A stretch of DNA of 64,000 nucleotides from Microbacterium sp. LWH7-1.2 (GCF_038397755.1 NZ_CP151637.1:1240001-1304000), one strand, 5' to 3'; positions 7,945 through 18,800 are shown, numbered from the stretch's first letter. A program made the numbers and translations. Notes: a model not told the origin generated them from the sequence alone.

Positions 7945-9417
7945 GTGCTCGATCTGCTCACGCGTTCCACCGCCGACACCTACCGCTCCCTCATCGCACA
8001 GACCTCGGCGCAGGTCGCCGATCGGTTCGAGGCGACGACGCAGCCGTTCTCGGGCGCGTCCCGCGCCGAGCTCCAGATGCTCGTCGACGACGTCCCCCTC
8101 GACGGCGAAGGCATCGGGTCCTCGCAGGCCGTCCGCGAGATCGACGAGCTGTTCCTCGAGCACGCGGTGTGGTTCCACCACCCCGCATACGCCGCCCACC
8201 TCAACTGTCCGGTCGCGCTGCCCGCTGTCGCGGCCGAGACCGTGCTCGCAGCGGTCAACACGTCGGTCGACACCTACGATCAGTCCGCGGTCGGCACGCT
8301 CATCGAGCGGCGGCTCATCGGCTGGGCCGCCGACCGCGTCGGCTTCACCCACGGCGGCGGTGTCTTCACCTCGGGCGGCACGCAGTCCAACCTTCACGCG
8401 CTGCTGCTGGCCCGCGAGGCCGCCATGGCGGCGACGCCTCTGCCGCGTCCGCACGCGCTCGCACGGCTCGTGATCTTCGCGACGGCGTCGAGTCATTTCA
8501 GCGTGGGCAAGTCCGCTCTGCTGCTGGGGCTCGCCGACGACGCGGTCGTCGAGATCGCCGGCGACGGGCAGGGACGGATGGATGCCGCCGCCCTGGCCCT
8601 CGCGATGCGCGAGGTCGCGGCATCCGGTCGCCTGCCGATGGCCGTCGTGGCGACCGCCGGCACGACCGACCGCGGGGTGATCGACCCGGTCGACGCGATC
8701 GCGGACGTCTGCGACGAGCACGGCGTATGGCTGCACGTGGACGCGGCCTACGGCTGCGGGCTGCTCGTGTCGCGGCGACGCCGGCACCTGCTCGCGGGCG
8801 TGGAGCGTGCTCGATCGGTGACGATCGACTTCCACAAGAGCTTCTTCCAGCCGGTGTCGTCGAGCGCGATCCTGGTGCGCGAGCCGCGCGACCTGGCGGC
8901 GGGCGCCTGGCACGCGGACTACCTCAACCCGCTCGAGAACGACGAGCCCAACCAGGTCGACGTGTCGCTGCAGACCACGCGCCGCTTCGACGCCCTCAAG
9001 CTGTGGGTCACGCTCCGCGCGCTCGGGGCCGACCGCATCGGCGACATGTTCGACACGGTCATCGACCTCGCAGAAATCGTCGGCGACGAGATCGCGGCTG
9101 ATCCCGAGCTCGAGCTCGTCGGCCACACGCAGCTCAGCACGGTGCTGTTCCGCGTGCAGCCCGAAGGGGTCGACGACCGCACGCGGGACGCCCTCGTCGC
9201 GGGCGTCCGGCGCGTGCTGTTCGAATCGGGGCGCGCACTCGTCGCGAAGACCGTGATCGACGGGCGACCCTGTCTCAAGCTGACGCTGCTCAACCCCTCG
9301 ACCACACTCGACGACATCCGTCAGATCCTGGCGATGGTGAAGGATGCCGCCACCACCCTCGCGGGCATCGCGCCCGAGTTCGACGAGGCTCTCGCGGGCG
9401 CGGAGGCGTCCGCATGA
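7945..9417 (+). CDS. desA: Lysine decarboxylase of desferrioxamine synthesis
   Basis: PLP-dependent group II decarboxylase that makes cadaverine from lysine, the first step to desferrioxamine. The PLP lysine is Lys298 in TIDFHKSFFQP, and the cofactor-aspartate segment HVDAAYGCGLL lies at about 265-275. Length 490 aa is right for DesA. The start is GTG with GAAGGAG 9 bases upstream, immediately after the iron box. It is the first gene of a tight operon, and its stop overlaps the desB ATG. A diaminobutyrate decarboxylase is the main alternative by family, but the desBCD context decides for lysine. Confidence 0.92.
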   Translation: MLDLLTRSTADTYRSLIAQTSAQVADRFEATTQPFSGASRAELQMLVDDVPLDGEGIGSSQAVREIDELFLEHAVWFHHPAYAAHLNCPVALPAVAAETVLAAVNTSVDTYDQSAVGTLIERRLIGWAADRVGFTHGGGVFTSGGTQSNLHALLLAREAAMAATPLPRPHALARLVIFATASSHFSVGKSALLLGLADDAVVEIAGDGQGRMDAAALALAMREVAASGRLPMAVVATAGTTDRGVIDPVDAIADVCDEHGVWLHVDAAYGCGLLVSRRRRHLLAGVERARSVTIDFHKSFFQPVSSSAILVREPRDLAAGAWHADYLNPLENDEPNQVDVSLQTTRRFDALKLWVTLRALGADRIGDMFDTVIDLAEIVGDEIAADPELELVGHTQLSTVLFRVQPEGVDDRTRDALVAGVRRVLFESGRALVAKTVIDGRPCLKLTLLNPSTTLDDIRQILAMVKDAATTLAGIAPEFDEALAGAEASA

Positions 9418-10727
9418 GCGCGCACGTGCACGACATCGTCGGTGTCGGGATCGGCCCGTTCAACCTCGGGCTGGCGTGCCTGGCGGAACCCACCGGGCTG
9501 GACGCGGTGTTCCTCGACCGCGCCGAGGGCTTCCGCTGGCATCAGGGCATGATGATCGAGGGCGCCACGATCCAGGTGCCGTTCCTCGCGGACCTCGTCA
9601 CGATGGCCGACCCGACCTCGCCGTTCTCGTTCGTGAACTGGCTGAAGCACACCGGTCGCCTCTACCCGTTCTACATCCGCGAGAGCTTCTACGCGCTGCG
9701 CACCGAGTACGACGCGTACTGCCGGTGGGCGGCCGCGCAGCTGCCGAACCTGCGCTGGAACCACGAGGTGATCGCGGTCGAGCACGACCCCGCCGACGAC
9801 ACGTACGTCGTGCGCGCCATGCGCACCGATACCGGCGAGGAGAGCGAGCTGCGCGCACGGCACGTCGTGCTCGGAGTCGGAACGCAGCCCGTCATCCCAC
9901 CCGCCCTCCGCGGGCTCGACGGCCCGGTGATCCACAGCTCGGAGTACCTGGATCATCGCGACGCGCTGCGCGCGTCGGGCTCGGTCACGGTGGTCGGCAG
10001 CGGCCAGTCGGCCGCCGAGATCTACCGCGACCTGCTGGAGGGCGCGCGGGACCCTGGTTATCGGCTCGACTGGGTCACCCGGTCGCCGCGGTTCTTCCCC
10101 ATGGAGTACACCAAGCTCACGCTCGAGATGACCTCGCCGGAGTACACCGATCACTTCCACGCGCTGCCGATCGGCATCCGCCAGCACCTCGGGCGCGAGC
10201 AGCGGAGCCTGTACAAGGGCATCTCGGCCGACCTCATCGACGACATCTACGACACCCTCTACCGGCTGAGCGCCGACGGGCCCGTGCCCACGACTCTGCT
10301 GACCGACACGGAGGTGACGTCCGCCGAGTGGGACGGCGGTCGCTACCGGCTTCAGCTGCGCCACGCCCAGGTCGACCGCGAGTACGTGCGAGAGACCGCG
10401 TCCCTCGTGCTGGCCACCGGCTACGCCGCGCAGACGCCGCCCTTCCTGGCGCCGATCGCCGACCGCCTCGACCACGACGTGCTCGGCCGCCTCGCGGTGG
10501 CGCGCGACTACAGCGTCGACGGCGGGCGCGGCCGCGTGTTCGTGCAGAACGGAGAGGAGCATACACACGGTCTCACCGCGCCCGACCTGGGCTTCGGCGC
10601 CTGGCGAAACTCGTCGATCCTCGCGTCGATCACCGGCCGCGAGGTGTACCCGATCGAGCGCCGCATCGCCTTCCAGGACTTCGGGGTGCCGGCCGACGCC
10701 ACCGCCGCGATCGGTGCGGCCCGATGA
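9414..10727 (+). CDS. desB: Cadaverine N-monooxygenase (lysine/ornithine N-hydroxylase family)
   Basis: Hydroxylates cadaverine to N-hydroxycadaverine with FAD, NADPH and O2. FAD motif GVGIGPFNLGLA lies at 10-21, and the NADPH motif VTVVGSGQSAAEIY near 190. The C-terminal ATGYAAQTPPFL is typical of the family. The protein is 437 aa. It overlaps desA and desC by four bases on each side (ATGA), so translation is likely coupled. Confidence 0.93.
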   Translation: MSAHVHDIVGVGIGPFNLGLACLAEPTGLDAVFLDRAEGFRWHQGMMIEGATIQVPFLADLVTMADPTSPFSFVNWLKHTGRLYPFYIRESFYALRTEYDAYCRWAAAQLPNLRWNHEVIAVEHDPADDTYVVRAMRTDTGEESELRARHVVLGVGTQPVIPPALRGLDGPVIHSSEYLDHRDALRASGSVTVVGSGQSAAEIYRDLLEGARDPGYRLDWVTRSPRFFPMEYTKLTLEMTSPEYTDHFHALPIGIRQHLGREQRSLYKGISADLIDDIYDTLYRLSADGPVPTTLLTDTEVTSAEWDGGRYRLQLRHAQVDREYVRETASLVLATGYAAQTPPFLAPIADRLDHDVLGRLAVARDYSVDGGRGRVFVQNGEEHTHGLTAPDLGFGAWRNSSILASITGREVYPIERRIAFQDFGVPADATAAIGAAR

Positions 10728-11311
10728 CGTTCACGACCTCGATCGTCGCGGCCGACCCGCAGCGCGACGCCCCCGTGCTGCAGCGATGGCTCGCCGACCC
10801 GCACGCCGCGTTCTGGGGCATGGGCGATCTCGACGTCGACGCCGTGCGTGTCTACCTCGCGGGCGTCGCGGCCGACCCGCACCAGCAGGCCTGGCTCGGA
10901 CTGGTGGACGGCGTGCCCACCTTCTTCGCCGAGACGTACGACCCGGCGCACGTGCTGCTGCGCGGCATCCATGTCCCGCTCCCCAGTGATCTCGGCATGC
11001 ACGTGCTCATCGCACCGCCGAGGGGCGAACCCCGCCATGGCCTCACCGACGCCGTCTTCGCCGCCGTCATGACGTGGTGCTTCGACGGGCTCGGCGCGCA
11101 GCGCGTCGTCGTCGAACCCGATGCGCGCAACGACCGCATCCGGCGCAAGAACCTCCGCGCCGGCTTCACCGAGCTGCGCCACGTCTCCATGGACGAGGGC
11201 GGCCACGCCAAGACCGCGGTGCTGTCGGTGTGCACGCGCGACGACTACGCCCGCTCCGAACTCGCCGCCGTCGCGGCACCCGCACTCGCACGAACAGGGA
11301 TTTCCGCATGA
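10724..11311 (+). CDS. desC: N-hydroxycadaverine acyltransferase (GNAT, IucB/DesC family)
   Basis: Acylates N-hydroxycadaverine with succinyl-CoA or acetyl-CoA to give the hydroxamate units of desferrioxamine. The 195-residue protein has the family features FWGMG (about 31), a central DLGMHVLIAPPRG segment and VVEPDARNDRIRRKNLRAGF near the acetyl-CoA-binding end. It overlaps desB and desD by ATGA. A paralogue sharing all three motifs closes the operon at 15199-15798. Confidence 0.92.
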   Translation: MTFTTSIVAADPQRDAPVLQRWLADPHAAFWGMGDLDVDAVRVYLAGVAADPHQQAWLGLVDGVPTFFAETYDPAHVLLRGIHVPLPSDLGMHVLIAPPRGEPRHGLTDAVFAAVMTWCFDGLGAQRVVVEPDARNDRIRRKNLRAGFTELRHVSMDEGGHAKTAVLSVCTRDDYARSELAAVAAPALARTGISA

Positions 11312-13095
11312 CCGCCGTCGCCGCTCACCTCTCCCCCGCTCACCTCGCCGACGCACAGCGCCACCTCGTGACCAAGGCGATCGCCGAGTTCAGCCACGAA
11401 CGTCTGCTGATTCCCGAACCCGTCGTCGGGGGCTGGCGCGTCACCGTGCCGGACGCCGACGTGCAGTACCGGTTCGAGGCGGTGCGCGCCGAGCTCGATC
11501 ACTGGGTCGTCGATGAGGCGAGCCTGCGTCGGCTCGTGGCCGGCGAGCCCGCCGAGCTCGACGCGCAGGCGTTCATCCTCGAGCTGCAGCCGGCGCTGGG
11601 CTTGTCCGATCAGCTCCTGCCGATCTACCTCGAGGAGATCGCCTCCACGTTGGCGAGCGCAGCGTTCAAGATCGCCCGAGGGGGGCCCTCGGCCGACGAG
11701 CTGCTCACGGCGGACTTCCAGACCATCGAGTCCGCCATGACCGAAGGGCATCCGGGGTTCGTCGCGAACAACGGACGCATCGGCTTCGGCGTCTCGGCCC
11801 ACGCCGCCTACTCGCCCGAGGCGGGGCGTCCGTTCCGGATGGTGTGGCTCGCGGCGCGCCGGTCGCAGTCGCATCTCGCGCTCGGCGCGGGCCTGGACGA
11901 GGCATCCCTCCTCTCCGGCGAGCTCTCGCCCGCCGAGCACGCGCGTTTCGCCGAGCGCGTGACGCAACTCGGCGAGGACCCCGGCGACTACCACCTGCTG
12001 CCGGTGCACCCGTGGCAGTGGGAGAACCGCATCGCGATCACGTTCGCACCCGACGTCGCGCGGCGCGACCTCGTGCTGATCGGCGAGAGCGACGACGAGT
12101 ACCGCGCGCAGCAGTCGGTGCGCACGATGTTCAATGCGACGAACCCCCACCGGCACTACGTGAAGACGGCGCTGGCGGTGCAGAACATGGGGTTCCTGCG
12201 CGGGCTGTCGCCGGCGTACATGCGCGTGACCCCGGCGATCAACGACTGGGTCGCCGAGCTCGTGCCCGGGGACGCCACCCTGCGCGACTCGGGCTTCCGC
12301 GTGCTGCGCGAGCGCGCGTCGATCGGGTACACCGGCGACGCGTACCACCGGACGCCGACGCCGTCTGCGCACCGCAAGATGCTCGCCGCCCTGTGGCGCG
12401 AGAGCCCGGTGCCGCTGATCGCGCCCGGCGAGCGGCTCGCGACGATGGCGGCGCTGCTGCACCGCGACGCAGACGGTCGCTCGTATGCGACGGCGCTGGT
12501 GAAGGCGTCCGGGATGGCCGCGACGACGTGGGTGCGCGCCTGCCTGCGTGCCTACCTGCGCCCGCTCGTCCACTGCCTGCTCGCGCACGACCTCGCGTTC
12601 ATGCCGCACGGCGAGAACCTCATCCTCATCCTCGAGGATCACGTACCGCGCGGCGTCTTCATGAAGGACATCGGAGAAGAGGTCGCGCTGCTCGCCGACC
12701 GCGCCGTGCCGGACGCCGTGCGCCGCATCGTGTCGCCGGTCGACGACGAGGAGAAGGCGCTCGCGATCTTCACCGACGTGTTCGACGGCGTGCTGCGCCA
12801 CCTCGCCGGCATCCTGCACACCGACGGGACGCTGCGCGAGAGCGAGTTCTGGCGGATCGCCGCCGAGATCATCGACGAGCACGAGGCGCAGCATCCGTGG
12901 ATCGACTCCCGGGTGGATCTGCGTGCCGATGCGTTCGCGCACTCGTGCCTGAACCGCCTGCAGCTGCGCAACACGCTGCAGATGGTGGACCTCGCGAACC
13001 AGTCCGCGTCGCTGATGTACGCGGGAACCCTGTCGAACCCGGTCGCCCGGTCGCGCGTCGGCTCGGCCGCGGTGCGGGAGCCTGTGGGAGTCTGA
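11308..13095 (+). CDS. desD: NRPS-independent siderophore synthetase (IucA/IucC family)
   Basis: Joins the hydroxamate units by ATP-dependent amide formation and, in desferrioxamine E producers, closes the ring. The protein (595 aa) has the IucA/IucC domain with EGHPGFVANNGRIGFG (about 145-165), HPWQWENRI (about 235) and the C-terminal FhuF-like part with HGENLILILED (about 435). All are conserved landmarks of the family. It starts by ATGA overlap with desC, and four bases separate its stop from desG. Confidence 0.95.
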   Translation: MTAVAAHLSPAHLADAQRHLVTKAIAEFSHERLLIPEPVVGGWRVTVPDADVQYRFEAVRAELDHWVVDEASLRRLVAGEPAELDAQAFILELQPALGLSDQLLPIYLEEIASTLASAAFKIARGGPSADELLTADFQTIESAMTEGHPGFVANNGRIGFGVSAHAAYSPEAGRPFRMVWLAARRSQSHLALGAGLDEASLLSGELSPAEHARFAERVTQLGEDPGDYHLLPVHPWQWENRIAITFAPDVARRDLVLIGESDDEYRAQQSVRTMFNATNPHRHYVKTALAVQNMGFLRGLSPAYMRVTPAINDWVAELVPGDATLRDSGFRVLRERASIGYTGDAYHRTPTPSAHRKMLAALWRESPVPLIAPGERLATMAALLHRDADGRSYATALVKASGMAATTWVRACLRAYLRPLVHCLLAHDLAFMPHGENLILILEDHVPRGVFMKDIGEEVALLADRAVPDAVRRIVSPVDDEEKALAIFTDVFDGVLRHLAGILHTDGTLRESEFWRIAAEIIDEHEAQHPWIDSRVDLRADAFAHSCLNRLQLRNTLQMVDLANQSASLMYAGTLSNPVARSRVGSAAVREPVGV

Positions 13096-13099
13096 CGCC

Positions 13100-15202
13100 A
13101 TGGCGGAGGTCTATCGCGACGGCCTCGGCATCCCCCACATCCGCGCGACGGATGTCGGGGACCTCGCCGAGGCGCAAGGAGAGGTGACGGCACGCGACCG
13201 CGGCTGGCAGATCGAGGTCGACCGGCTGCGCGCTTCGGGGCGGCTGTCGGAGCTGATCGGCGAGGCAGGCGTGGCGTGGGACGCCTTCGCGCGGCGCGCA
13301 CGCCTCGACGACACCGCCCGCCGGGCGTGGGAGGGGACGGATGCGGAGACCCGCGCCTTCGTGAGCCGCTACGCGGAGGGGGTTCGGCGTGGCATGGCCG
13401 CCGTCGGCGGGGGTGCGATCGAGTTCCGGACGCTCGACGACGTCTTCGGCGACACGCGACCGCTCGAGCCGTGGGCCGATCACGACCCGCTCGGTGTGCT
13501 GCACGTCGCGCACGCGCTGTTCTCGACGTTCCCCGTGATGCTGTGGCGCGAGCACGTCGCCGCGACGCTCGGCGACGCGTGGGTCGATGTGTTCGCGGGG
13601 TACGGCGACGGCGGCGACGAGACGCTTCCGACGTCGGGCAGCAACGGGTGGGCGCTGCACGGCTCGCGGACCGCATCCGGGATGCCACTGGTGGCGGGCG
13701 ACCCGCACCGCATCTTCGAGCTGCCCGGCGTCTACCAGCAGGTGCGGCTGGCGTGCGACGAGTTCGATGTCGTCGGTCTCGCGTTCCCCGGCGTTCCCGG
13801 GACCCCGCACTTCGGGCACGCCGGCGACGCGGCGTGGGGCGTCACGAACGCGATGGCGCACGGCGTCGACGTGTTCCGCGAACGACTGCGACGGGTCGCC
13901 GGCGGCTACGAGGCGCTCGGACCCGACGGCTGGCGCGGCGTCGGCGTCGAGCGCTCGGTGATCCGGGTGCGCGGCGGCGACCCGGTCGCGGTCGAGGCCA
14001 TCGAGACGGAACGGGGCACGGTCGTGACCGAGCTGCGTCCCGATGGCGACGGGCTCGTCGGATGGAGTGTGCGCATGCCCGCTCGCGCGAACGCCGACCT
14101 CGGCGCCGGTGCACTTCTCGGCCTGCTGCGCGCCAGATCCGCCGGCGAGGTCGTCGCCGCGTTCGGGCGATGGGTCGACCCGGTGAACCGGGTGCTCGCC
14201 GCGGACCGCGATGGCGCGGTGCTGTCGGTGACGGCCGGGGTCGCGCCGGACAGGCCGCGTGGCGAGCGTCGGCTGCCGTTGCGCGCTGAGTCGGGGACGG
14301 CTGCGGGGACTCGAGCGGGCGGGCGCCCACTCGCGGTGACCGATGTGGCGGTGGACGCGAACGAACGGCCGGGTCGCGCGGAGATCGACCTCGGATGGGC
14401 GTACTCGTCGTCTCACCGTGCAGAGCGCATCCGTGTCCTGCTCGAGGAGCGCCGACCGGGCTCCGTCGACGAATTCGTGGCCGTCTGGAGCGATACGGCG
14501 AGCGGCTCGGCGGCCGCGCTCCTTCCGTTCCTGCCGCGCGGGCCCCTGCCACCTCGGGCCGCCCGGGTGCGCGACGCGCTCGTGGGCTGGGACGGACGGA
14601 TGGATGCGGCATCCGTCGCCGCCGGCATGTTCGCGGCCTGGCGAGCCACCCTTCTGCGGCGGGTGGCCGCGCATCCGGTGCTGCGACCGCTGCACACGCC
14701 GCACGGCTTCGGCGCGGTCTTCGACCCGTGGCTGGGCGTCACCGGGCAAGTCGCCGCGGCGCTGGCGCGGCTGCTCGCCCACCCCGCCTTGCGCGACGAC
14801 GTCGAGGCGCTGGTGGTGGCCGCGCTCGACGACGCCCCCGACGCGGCCGAGTGGGGTGCGACGCATCGCCTGCTCGCCCTGCACGTGCTCGCCGACGTGC
14901 CCGGGGCCATCGATCCGGGCGCACGCCTCGATGTGCCGCTGTCGGGCGACGGCGACGCGGTGCGGTGCACGGGCTCGACGCCCGGTGTCACCGACCGGTC
15001 GTGGCGGGGCTCGGTCGCACGATGGGCGTGGGACCTCTCCGACCGCGAGAACAGCCTGTGGAGCGTGCCGTTCGGCGCCGCAGGCGACCCCGGCTCACCG
15101 CACTTCTCCGACCAGCTCGCGGCATGGTCCGAGGTCCGACCCACGCGGGTCGTGACCGACTGGGCCCGCCTCCGTCCCGACGTCCCGACAGGAGCCGCAT
15201 GA
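13100..15202 (+). CDS. desG: Penicillin acylase family protein of the des operon (DesG-like)
   Basis: An N-terminal-nucleophile amidase of 700 aa. The autocatalytic serine is Ser181 in TSGSNGWALHG, giving an alpha part of 180 residues and a beta part of about 520. The segment LVAGDPHR follows as usual. Most penicillin acylases have a signal peptide, but this one starts MAEVYRDGLGIPHI, so it should act in the cytoplasm. Penicillin-acylase homologues (DesG) have been reported in actinobacterial des loci, with a proposed role in acyl- or aryl-modified desferrioxamines. Its place between desD and a second acyltransferase, with ATGA coupling to the latter, fits that. Confidence 0.88.
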   Translation: MAEVYRDGLGIPHIRATDVGDLAEAQGEVTARDRGWQIEVDRLRASGRLSELIGEAGVAWDAFARRARLDDTARRAWEGTDAETRAFVSRYAEGVRRGMAAVGGGAIEFRTLDDVFGDTRPLEPWADHDPLGVLHVAHALFSTFPVMLWREHVAATLGDAWVDVFAGYGDGGDETLPTSGSNGWALHGSRTASGMPLVAGDPHRIFELPGVYQQVRLACDEFDVVGLAFPGVPGTPHFGHAGDAAWGVTNAMAHGVDVFRERLRRVAGGYEALGPDGWRGVGVERSVIRVRGGDPVAVEAIETERGTVVTELRPDGDGLVGWSVRMPARANADLGAGALLGLLRARSAGEVVAAFGRWVDPVNRVLAADRDGAVLSVTAGVAPDRPRGERRLPLRAESGTAAGTRAGGRPLAVTDVAVDANERPGRAEIDLGWAYSSSHRAERIRVLLEERRPGSVDEFVAVWSDTASGSAAALLPFLPRGPLPPRAARVRDALVGWDGRMDAASVAAGMFAAWRATLLRRVAAHPVLRPLHTPHGFGAVFDPWLGVTGQVAAALARLLAHPALRDDVEALVVAALDDAPDAAEWGATHRLLALHVLADVPGAIDPGARLDVPLSGDGDAVRCTGSTPGVTDRSWRGSVARWAWDLSDRENSLWSVPFGAAGDPGSPHFSDQLAAWSEVRPTRVVTDWARLRPDVPTGAA

Positions 15203-15798
15203 CCATTCTCACCGCGGACCGCCTCGTGAGCGGACCCGCCGGCGCCGTCGTGCACACGGCCGATGACCCCGTGCTCGGCCGCATCGAGATCGCGGTGCTC
15301 GACCCGGTCGCCGACCTCGACGTGATCCACCGCTGGGTGACGGCCCCGACCGCCCGCTTCTGGGGTCTCGGGCAGCTCACGTCCGCGGAGCTGAGCGAGC
15401 TCTACGCGTACGTCGACGGCCTCTCCACCCATCACGCGTTCCTGATCCGGCGCGACGGCCTCCCGATCGTGCTGTTGCAGACCTACGAGCCCGAGAACGA
15501 CCCGCTCGGCGAGGTGTATGACGCCCAGCCCGGGGATGTCGGCATCCACTTCCTGCTCGGCGACCGCGGCGCACCCGTGCGCGGTCTCACCACGCGCGTG
15601 GCGCACGTGATCACCGGGTTCCTCTTCGCACAGCCCCCGGTCGACCGCATCGTGATCGAGCCCGACGTCGGCAACGACCGCGCCGTCGCCCGCGCCCGCC
15701 TCTTCGGGTTCGCCCTCGGCCCGCAAGTCGAGCTGCCCGGCAAGTCGGGGCAGCTCGCGTTCCTCACCCGGGACGCGTGGGAGTCGGGCGGGGCCTGA
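15199..15798 (+). CDS. Second DesC-like GNAT acyltransferase of the des operon
   Basis: A 199-residue paralogue of DesC sharing FWGLG, QTYEP, DVGIHFLLGDRG and VIEPDVGNDRAVARARLFGF with it. It starts by ATGA overlap with desG and ends the iron-regulated operon. Together with DesG it probably swaps or adds an alternative acyl group on N-hydroxycadaverine, for example a longer or aromatic acid. The acyl donor is not predictable from sequence. The stop lies only 9 bases from the stop of convergent jetC, with no room for a terminator. Confidence 0.85.
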   Translation: MTILTADRLVSGPAGAVVHTADDPVLGRIEIAVLDPVADLDVIHRWVTAPTARFWGLGQLTSAELSELYAYVDGLSTHHAFLIRRDGLPIVLLQTYEPENDPLGEVYDAQPGDVGIHFLLGDRGAPVRGLTTRVAHVITGFLFAQPPVDRIVIEPDVGNDRAVARARLFGFALGPQVELPGKSGQLAFLTRDAWESGGA

Positions 15799-15807
15799 CC
15801 GAAGCCC

Positions 15808-18800
15808 TCAGCCGCGCAGGCCGACCTTGGGCTTGGCCCAGGAGCGTCCCCGCGTGTCTTTGAGGATGTCGTACTCCACGTCGACGTGCGGCTCGATGGC
15901 GCTGTACTTGTCGTTCGGCGCACCGATGACGAGCTGGAACCCGAGGCCCCGCCAGGCGCCGATCGCGCGCTTGGTGAAGTGGGCGTCGGCCTTGATCAGC
16001 GCCTCGTCCATGAACACCGGCGCATAGCGCGGGCGCGCGGCGCCCGCGTCGCCGAGCTGATAGCGCAGGGCCGCGCCCACGATGAAGGCGATCAGCTCCT
16101 GCGACTCGCCGCCGGACTTCTCCCCGATGTGGTCGTAGAGGGCCACGTGCTTCTTGGTCGCCGCGTCGACCCGCTCGGCACTCACCCGCACGTGGTTGCG
16201 CACGTCGATCAGATCGGCGAAGTCGGGCGCCGAGCGCCGCATGTGGCCGATCAGCCGCGACATACGGCGGTACGCCTGCTCCCGCTCGTCGTCGGACGAC
16301 GCCGCCTCGATGAGGGCGCGCACCTCTCGCAGTTCTCGCCGGAAGCGGCGGCGCGCCTCGGACTGGTTCTCTCGCGTCGTGATCTGCAGGCGGTGGTCGT
16401 CGTCGTAGAACGGCAGGTCCTGCATGATCTCGTTGATCGGCTCGATGCGATCGCGGATCTCGCGGATCGAGCGGCTCAGCGTGGAGTCGAGGTTGGTGAG
16501 GTCGTTGCCCGACAGCTTCAGGAGACTGTCGCGCCACTCGGCCTCGAGTTCGTGAAGGCCGCTCGTCCTGAGCGCCTCGAGGATGCGCTCGAAGTCATCG
16601 ATCGACTCGTCGGGGTCGGGCAGGAGGTTCGGGTTGGGCCAGCGCTCCAGGAAGCTCACCATGATGCGCCGCACGCTGTCGCGCTGCTGCTCGAGCGAGT
16701 CGGCCGCCGCCCGGCGGTCGTCGACCAGCCGCTGCGCGGCGGTCGTGAGGGCGGCGACGAAACCTGCCAGCGCGTCCGACGCGCTTTCCGGATTCGACGT
16801 CTCGGCCAGACGGAATCGGTCATCGAGGAACGCGCTCTGCTCGGGGCTCAGCATCCGTCCCGCATCCTCCGCGGCGTCGACGACCGTCTGATCCGAGTCG
16901 ACGTCGTCGATGACGTCGCTCCACTGGGACTCGATCTGCTCGCGCTCCACCGTCGTTCGCGCGATCTCTTCGCGCAGGCGAGCCGCCTTCCCCTTCGCGG
17001 CGGCGATCTGGCCCTGCACGCGGGCGATCTCGGGATTGGACGCCGTCACCTCCTCCTGCACGGCGAGCCACCGGTCCCGCTCAGCGGTGATCGAGGCGAC
17101 GTCGACCTGCTCCCAGGTGAGATCACGAAGCTTGGCGTACACCGCGAAGCGAGCGTCGAGGGCATCCAGCGCGGCATCCGTCCGCTTGCGGTTCTCCACC
17201 GCTCGTCCGAGCCGGGCGCGGGCCTCGTCGAGCTGTCGGGCGAGGTCGGCGAGGCGCCGGTCGTTGGAGAATCCGAGCACGTTGTCGCGTCCATGCCCGC
17301 CGTGGGCGCCGCGGCTCCCCTGCGATATCTGGCCGCTGAGCGTCAGCGCCATGCGGTGCCGCGACAACTCGGCGGCGGAGTCGACGCACACGAAGCCGAA
17401 GCGGTCGTCGAGGCGCTCCTGCAGCCAGCCGGTGAACGGGGTGCTCTGGTAATCGAGTCGCCCCGGAAGCGTGGTCGTGTCACGGAGGTCCACCTCGGCG
17501 AGCCCGGTGTGCACGCCCTCGTAGCGCAGCCGCACCGGCGTGCGGACTGAGTCGATCGCGGTGCGGAACCTCCCGATGTGCGCCACGTCGATGAGGAGCG
17601 TCGTGGCGAACCCGCCCAGCGCGAGGTTGAAGGCCTGGCGCCAGGGCTCGAACTCCGTGCGCACCTCGACGAGCTCACCCACGAACGGCAGGTCCTCGAG
17701 CTCGATCCCCGCGGCGCGCGCCACGAGCTCGCGAGATTCGTGCAGCGCGCTCGGAATGTTGCCCTGCAGCCCGGTCGCCCGCCGCACCTCCGCCTCCAGC
17801 TCGGCGATCTCTCGCGCGATGGACTTCTCCGCCGAGATCGCCTCCGCGTACTCGGCGCGGGCGCCGCCCTTCGCGTCGCGGTCGGCGAGCGTCTCTCGGG
17901 CGCGTTCGACGAGCGTCGTGAACTCGGCGTGCGTGGCCGCCTCCTCACCGATCGCGCGCAGGTCCGCCTCGAGCGCCACGCGCCGGTTCTGGGTCGCGGT
18001 CAGCCGCCGCTCGACTTCGCGGAGCTCGCGCTGCGCGGTCTCGAGGCGACCACCGCCCGACAGCCGCAGCACCTCGACGAGCCCGTCGCGCTCAGCCTCG
18101 GCCGCATCGGCGAGCGCGCGGTTCTCACGCAGCGAGATGTCGGCCGCGTTCTTGCGGTCGCGCAGCTCGGTCTCGACGTCGCGCAGGAGACCCAGCCGGC
18201 GATCTGCGCGCCACAGCGTCGCGAGCGAGGCCGGGTCGGAGAACTCGCCGACCTCGTCGATGAGCTGCAGTCGCTGGATCGCCGCCGCGATCCTCTCGCG
18301 CAGTTCGCGGATCGGCTCGAGGGCGCTCACCTGCTGGCGCGCCGTGAGCATGCGCGTGCGCGTGCTCTCGAGGCCGTCGAAGTGCGCGACGACGGCGTCG
18401 GCGGTGGTCATCGTCTCGGGCTCTTCGAGCACGAGACGCTTGTAGAGGTCGTCGACCGTCGTGATCTGCTGGCCGGCCTGGATGCGGGCGAGCAGGCTCA
18501 TGGCCTTTGACCCCGCCCCCGCCGCGCCGATCCCGAGCACCGCGTGCAGCCGCGCCGAGAACTCCCGATCGGTCCCGACAGGGTCGAGCCCGGCGTTCCT
18601 GATGGAGAGGTCGGAGAGGCGCAGCGCCGCCGCCTGCTGGAGCGAGCTCAGGTCGAACGCACGGTCCGTCGTCGCGCGCACGCGCACGGTGTCTTCGAGA
18701 ACACGCGCGCCGGCCGGGATGTACCAGGCGCGCACCGCGGTGAAGCGGGAGCCGTCGTGGTCGATCCACGTCATCGCGACGGCGGTCCAAGTATCCTCGC

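Noticed and set aside
3655..9126. An open frame of 1823 codons on the minus strand
   Set aside because: It runs antisense through the amine oxidase, the PEP-synthase-like gene and desA, all well supported on the plus strand. Its amino acid composition (Arg, Asp, Val and Gly rich, no domains) is that of reversed high-GC coding DNA.
15799..15807. Search for a jetD gene after jetC
   Set aside because: Only 9 bases separate jetC from the convergent acyltransferase. No DUF3322/DUF2220-like protein is seen anywhere in the window, so a complete Wadjet system is not claimed.
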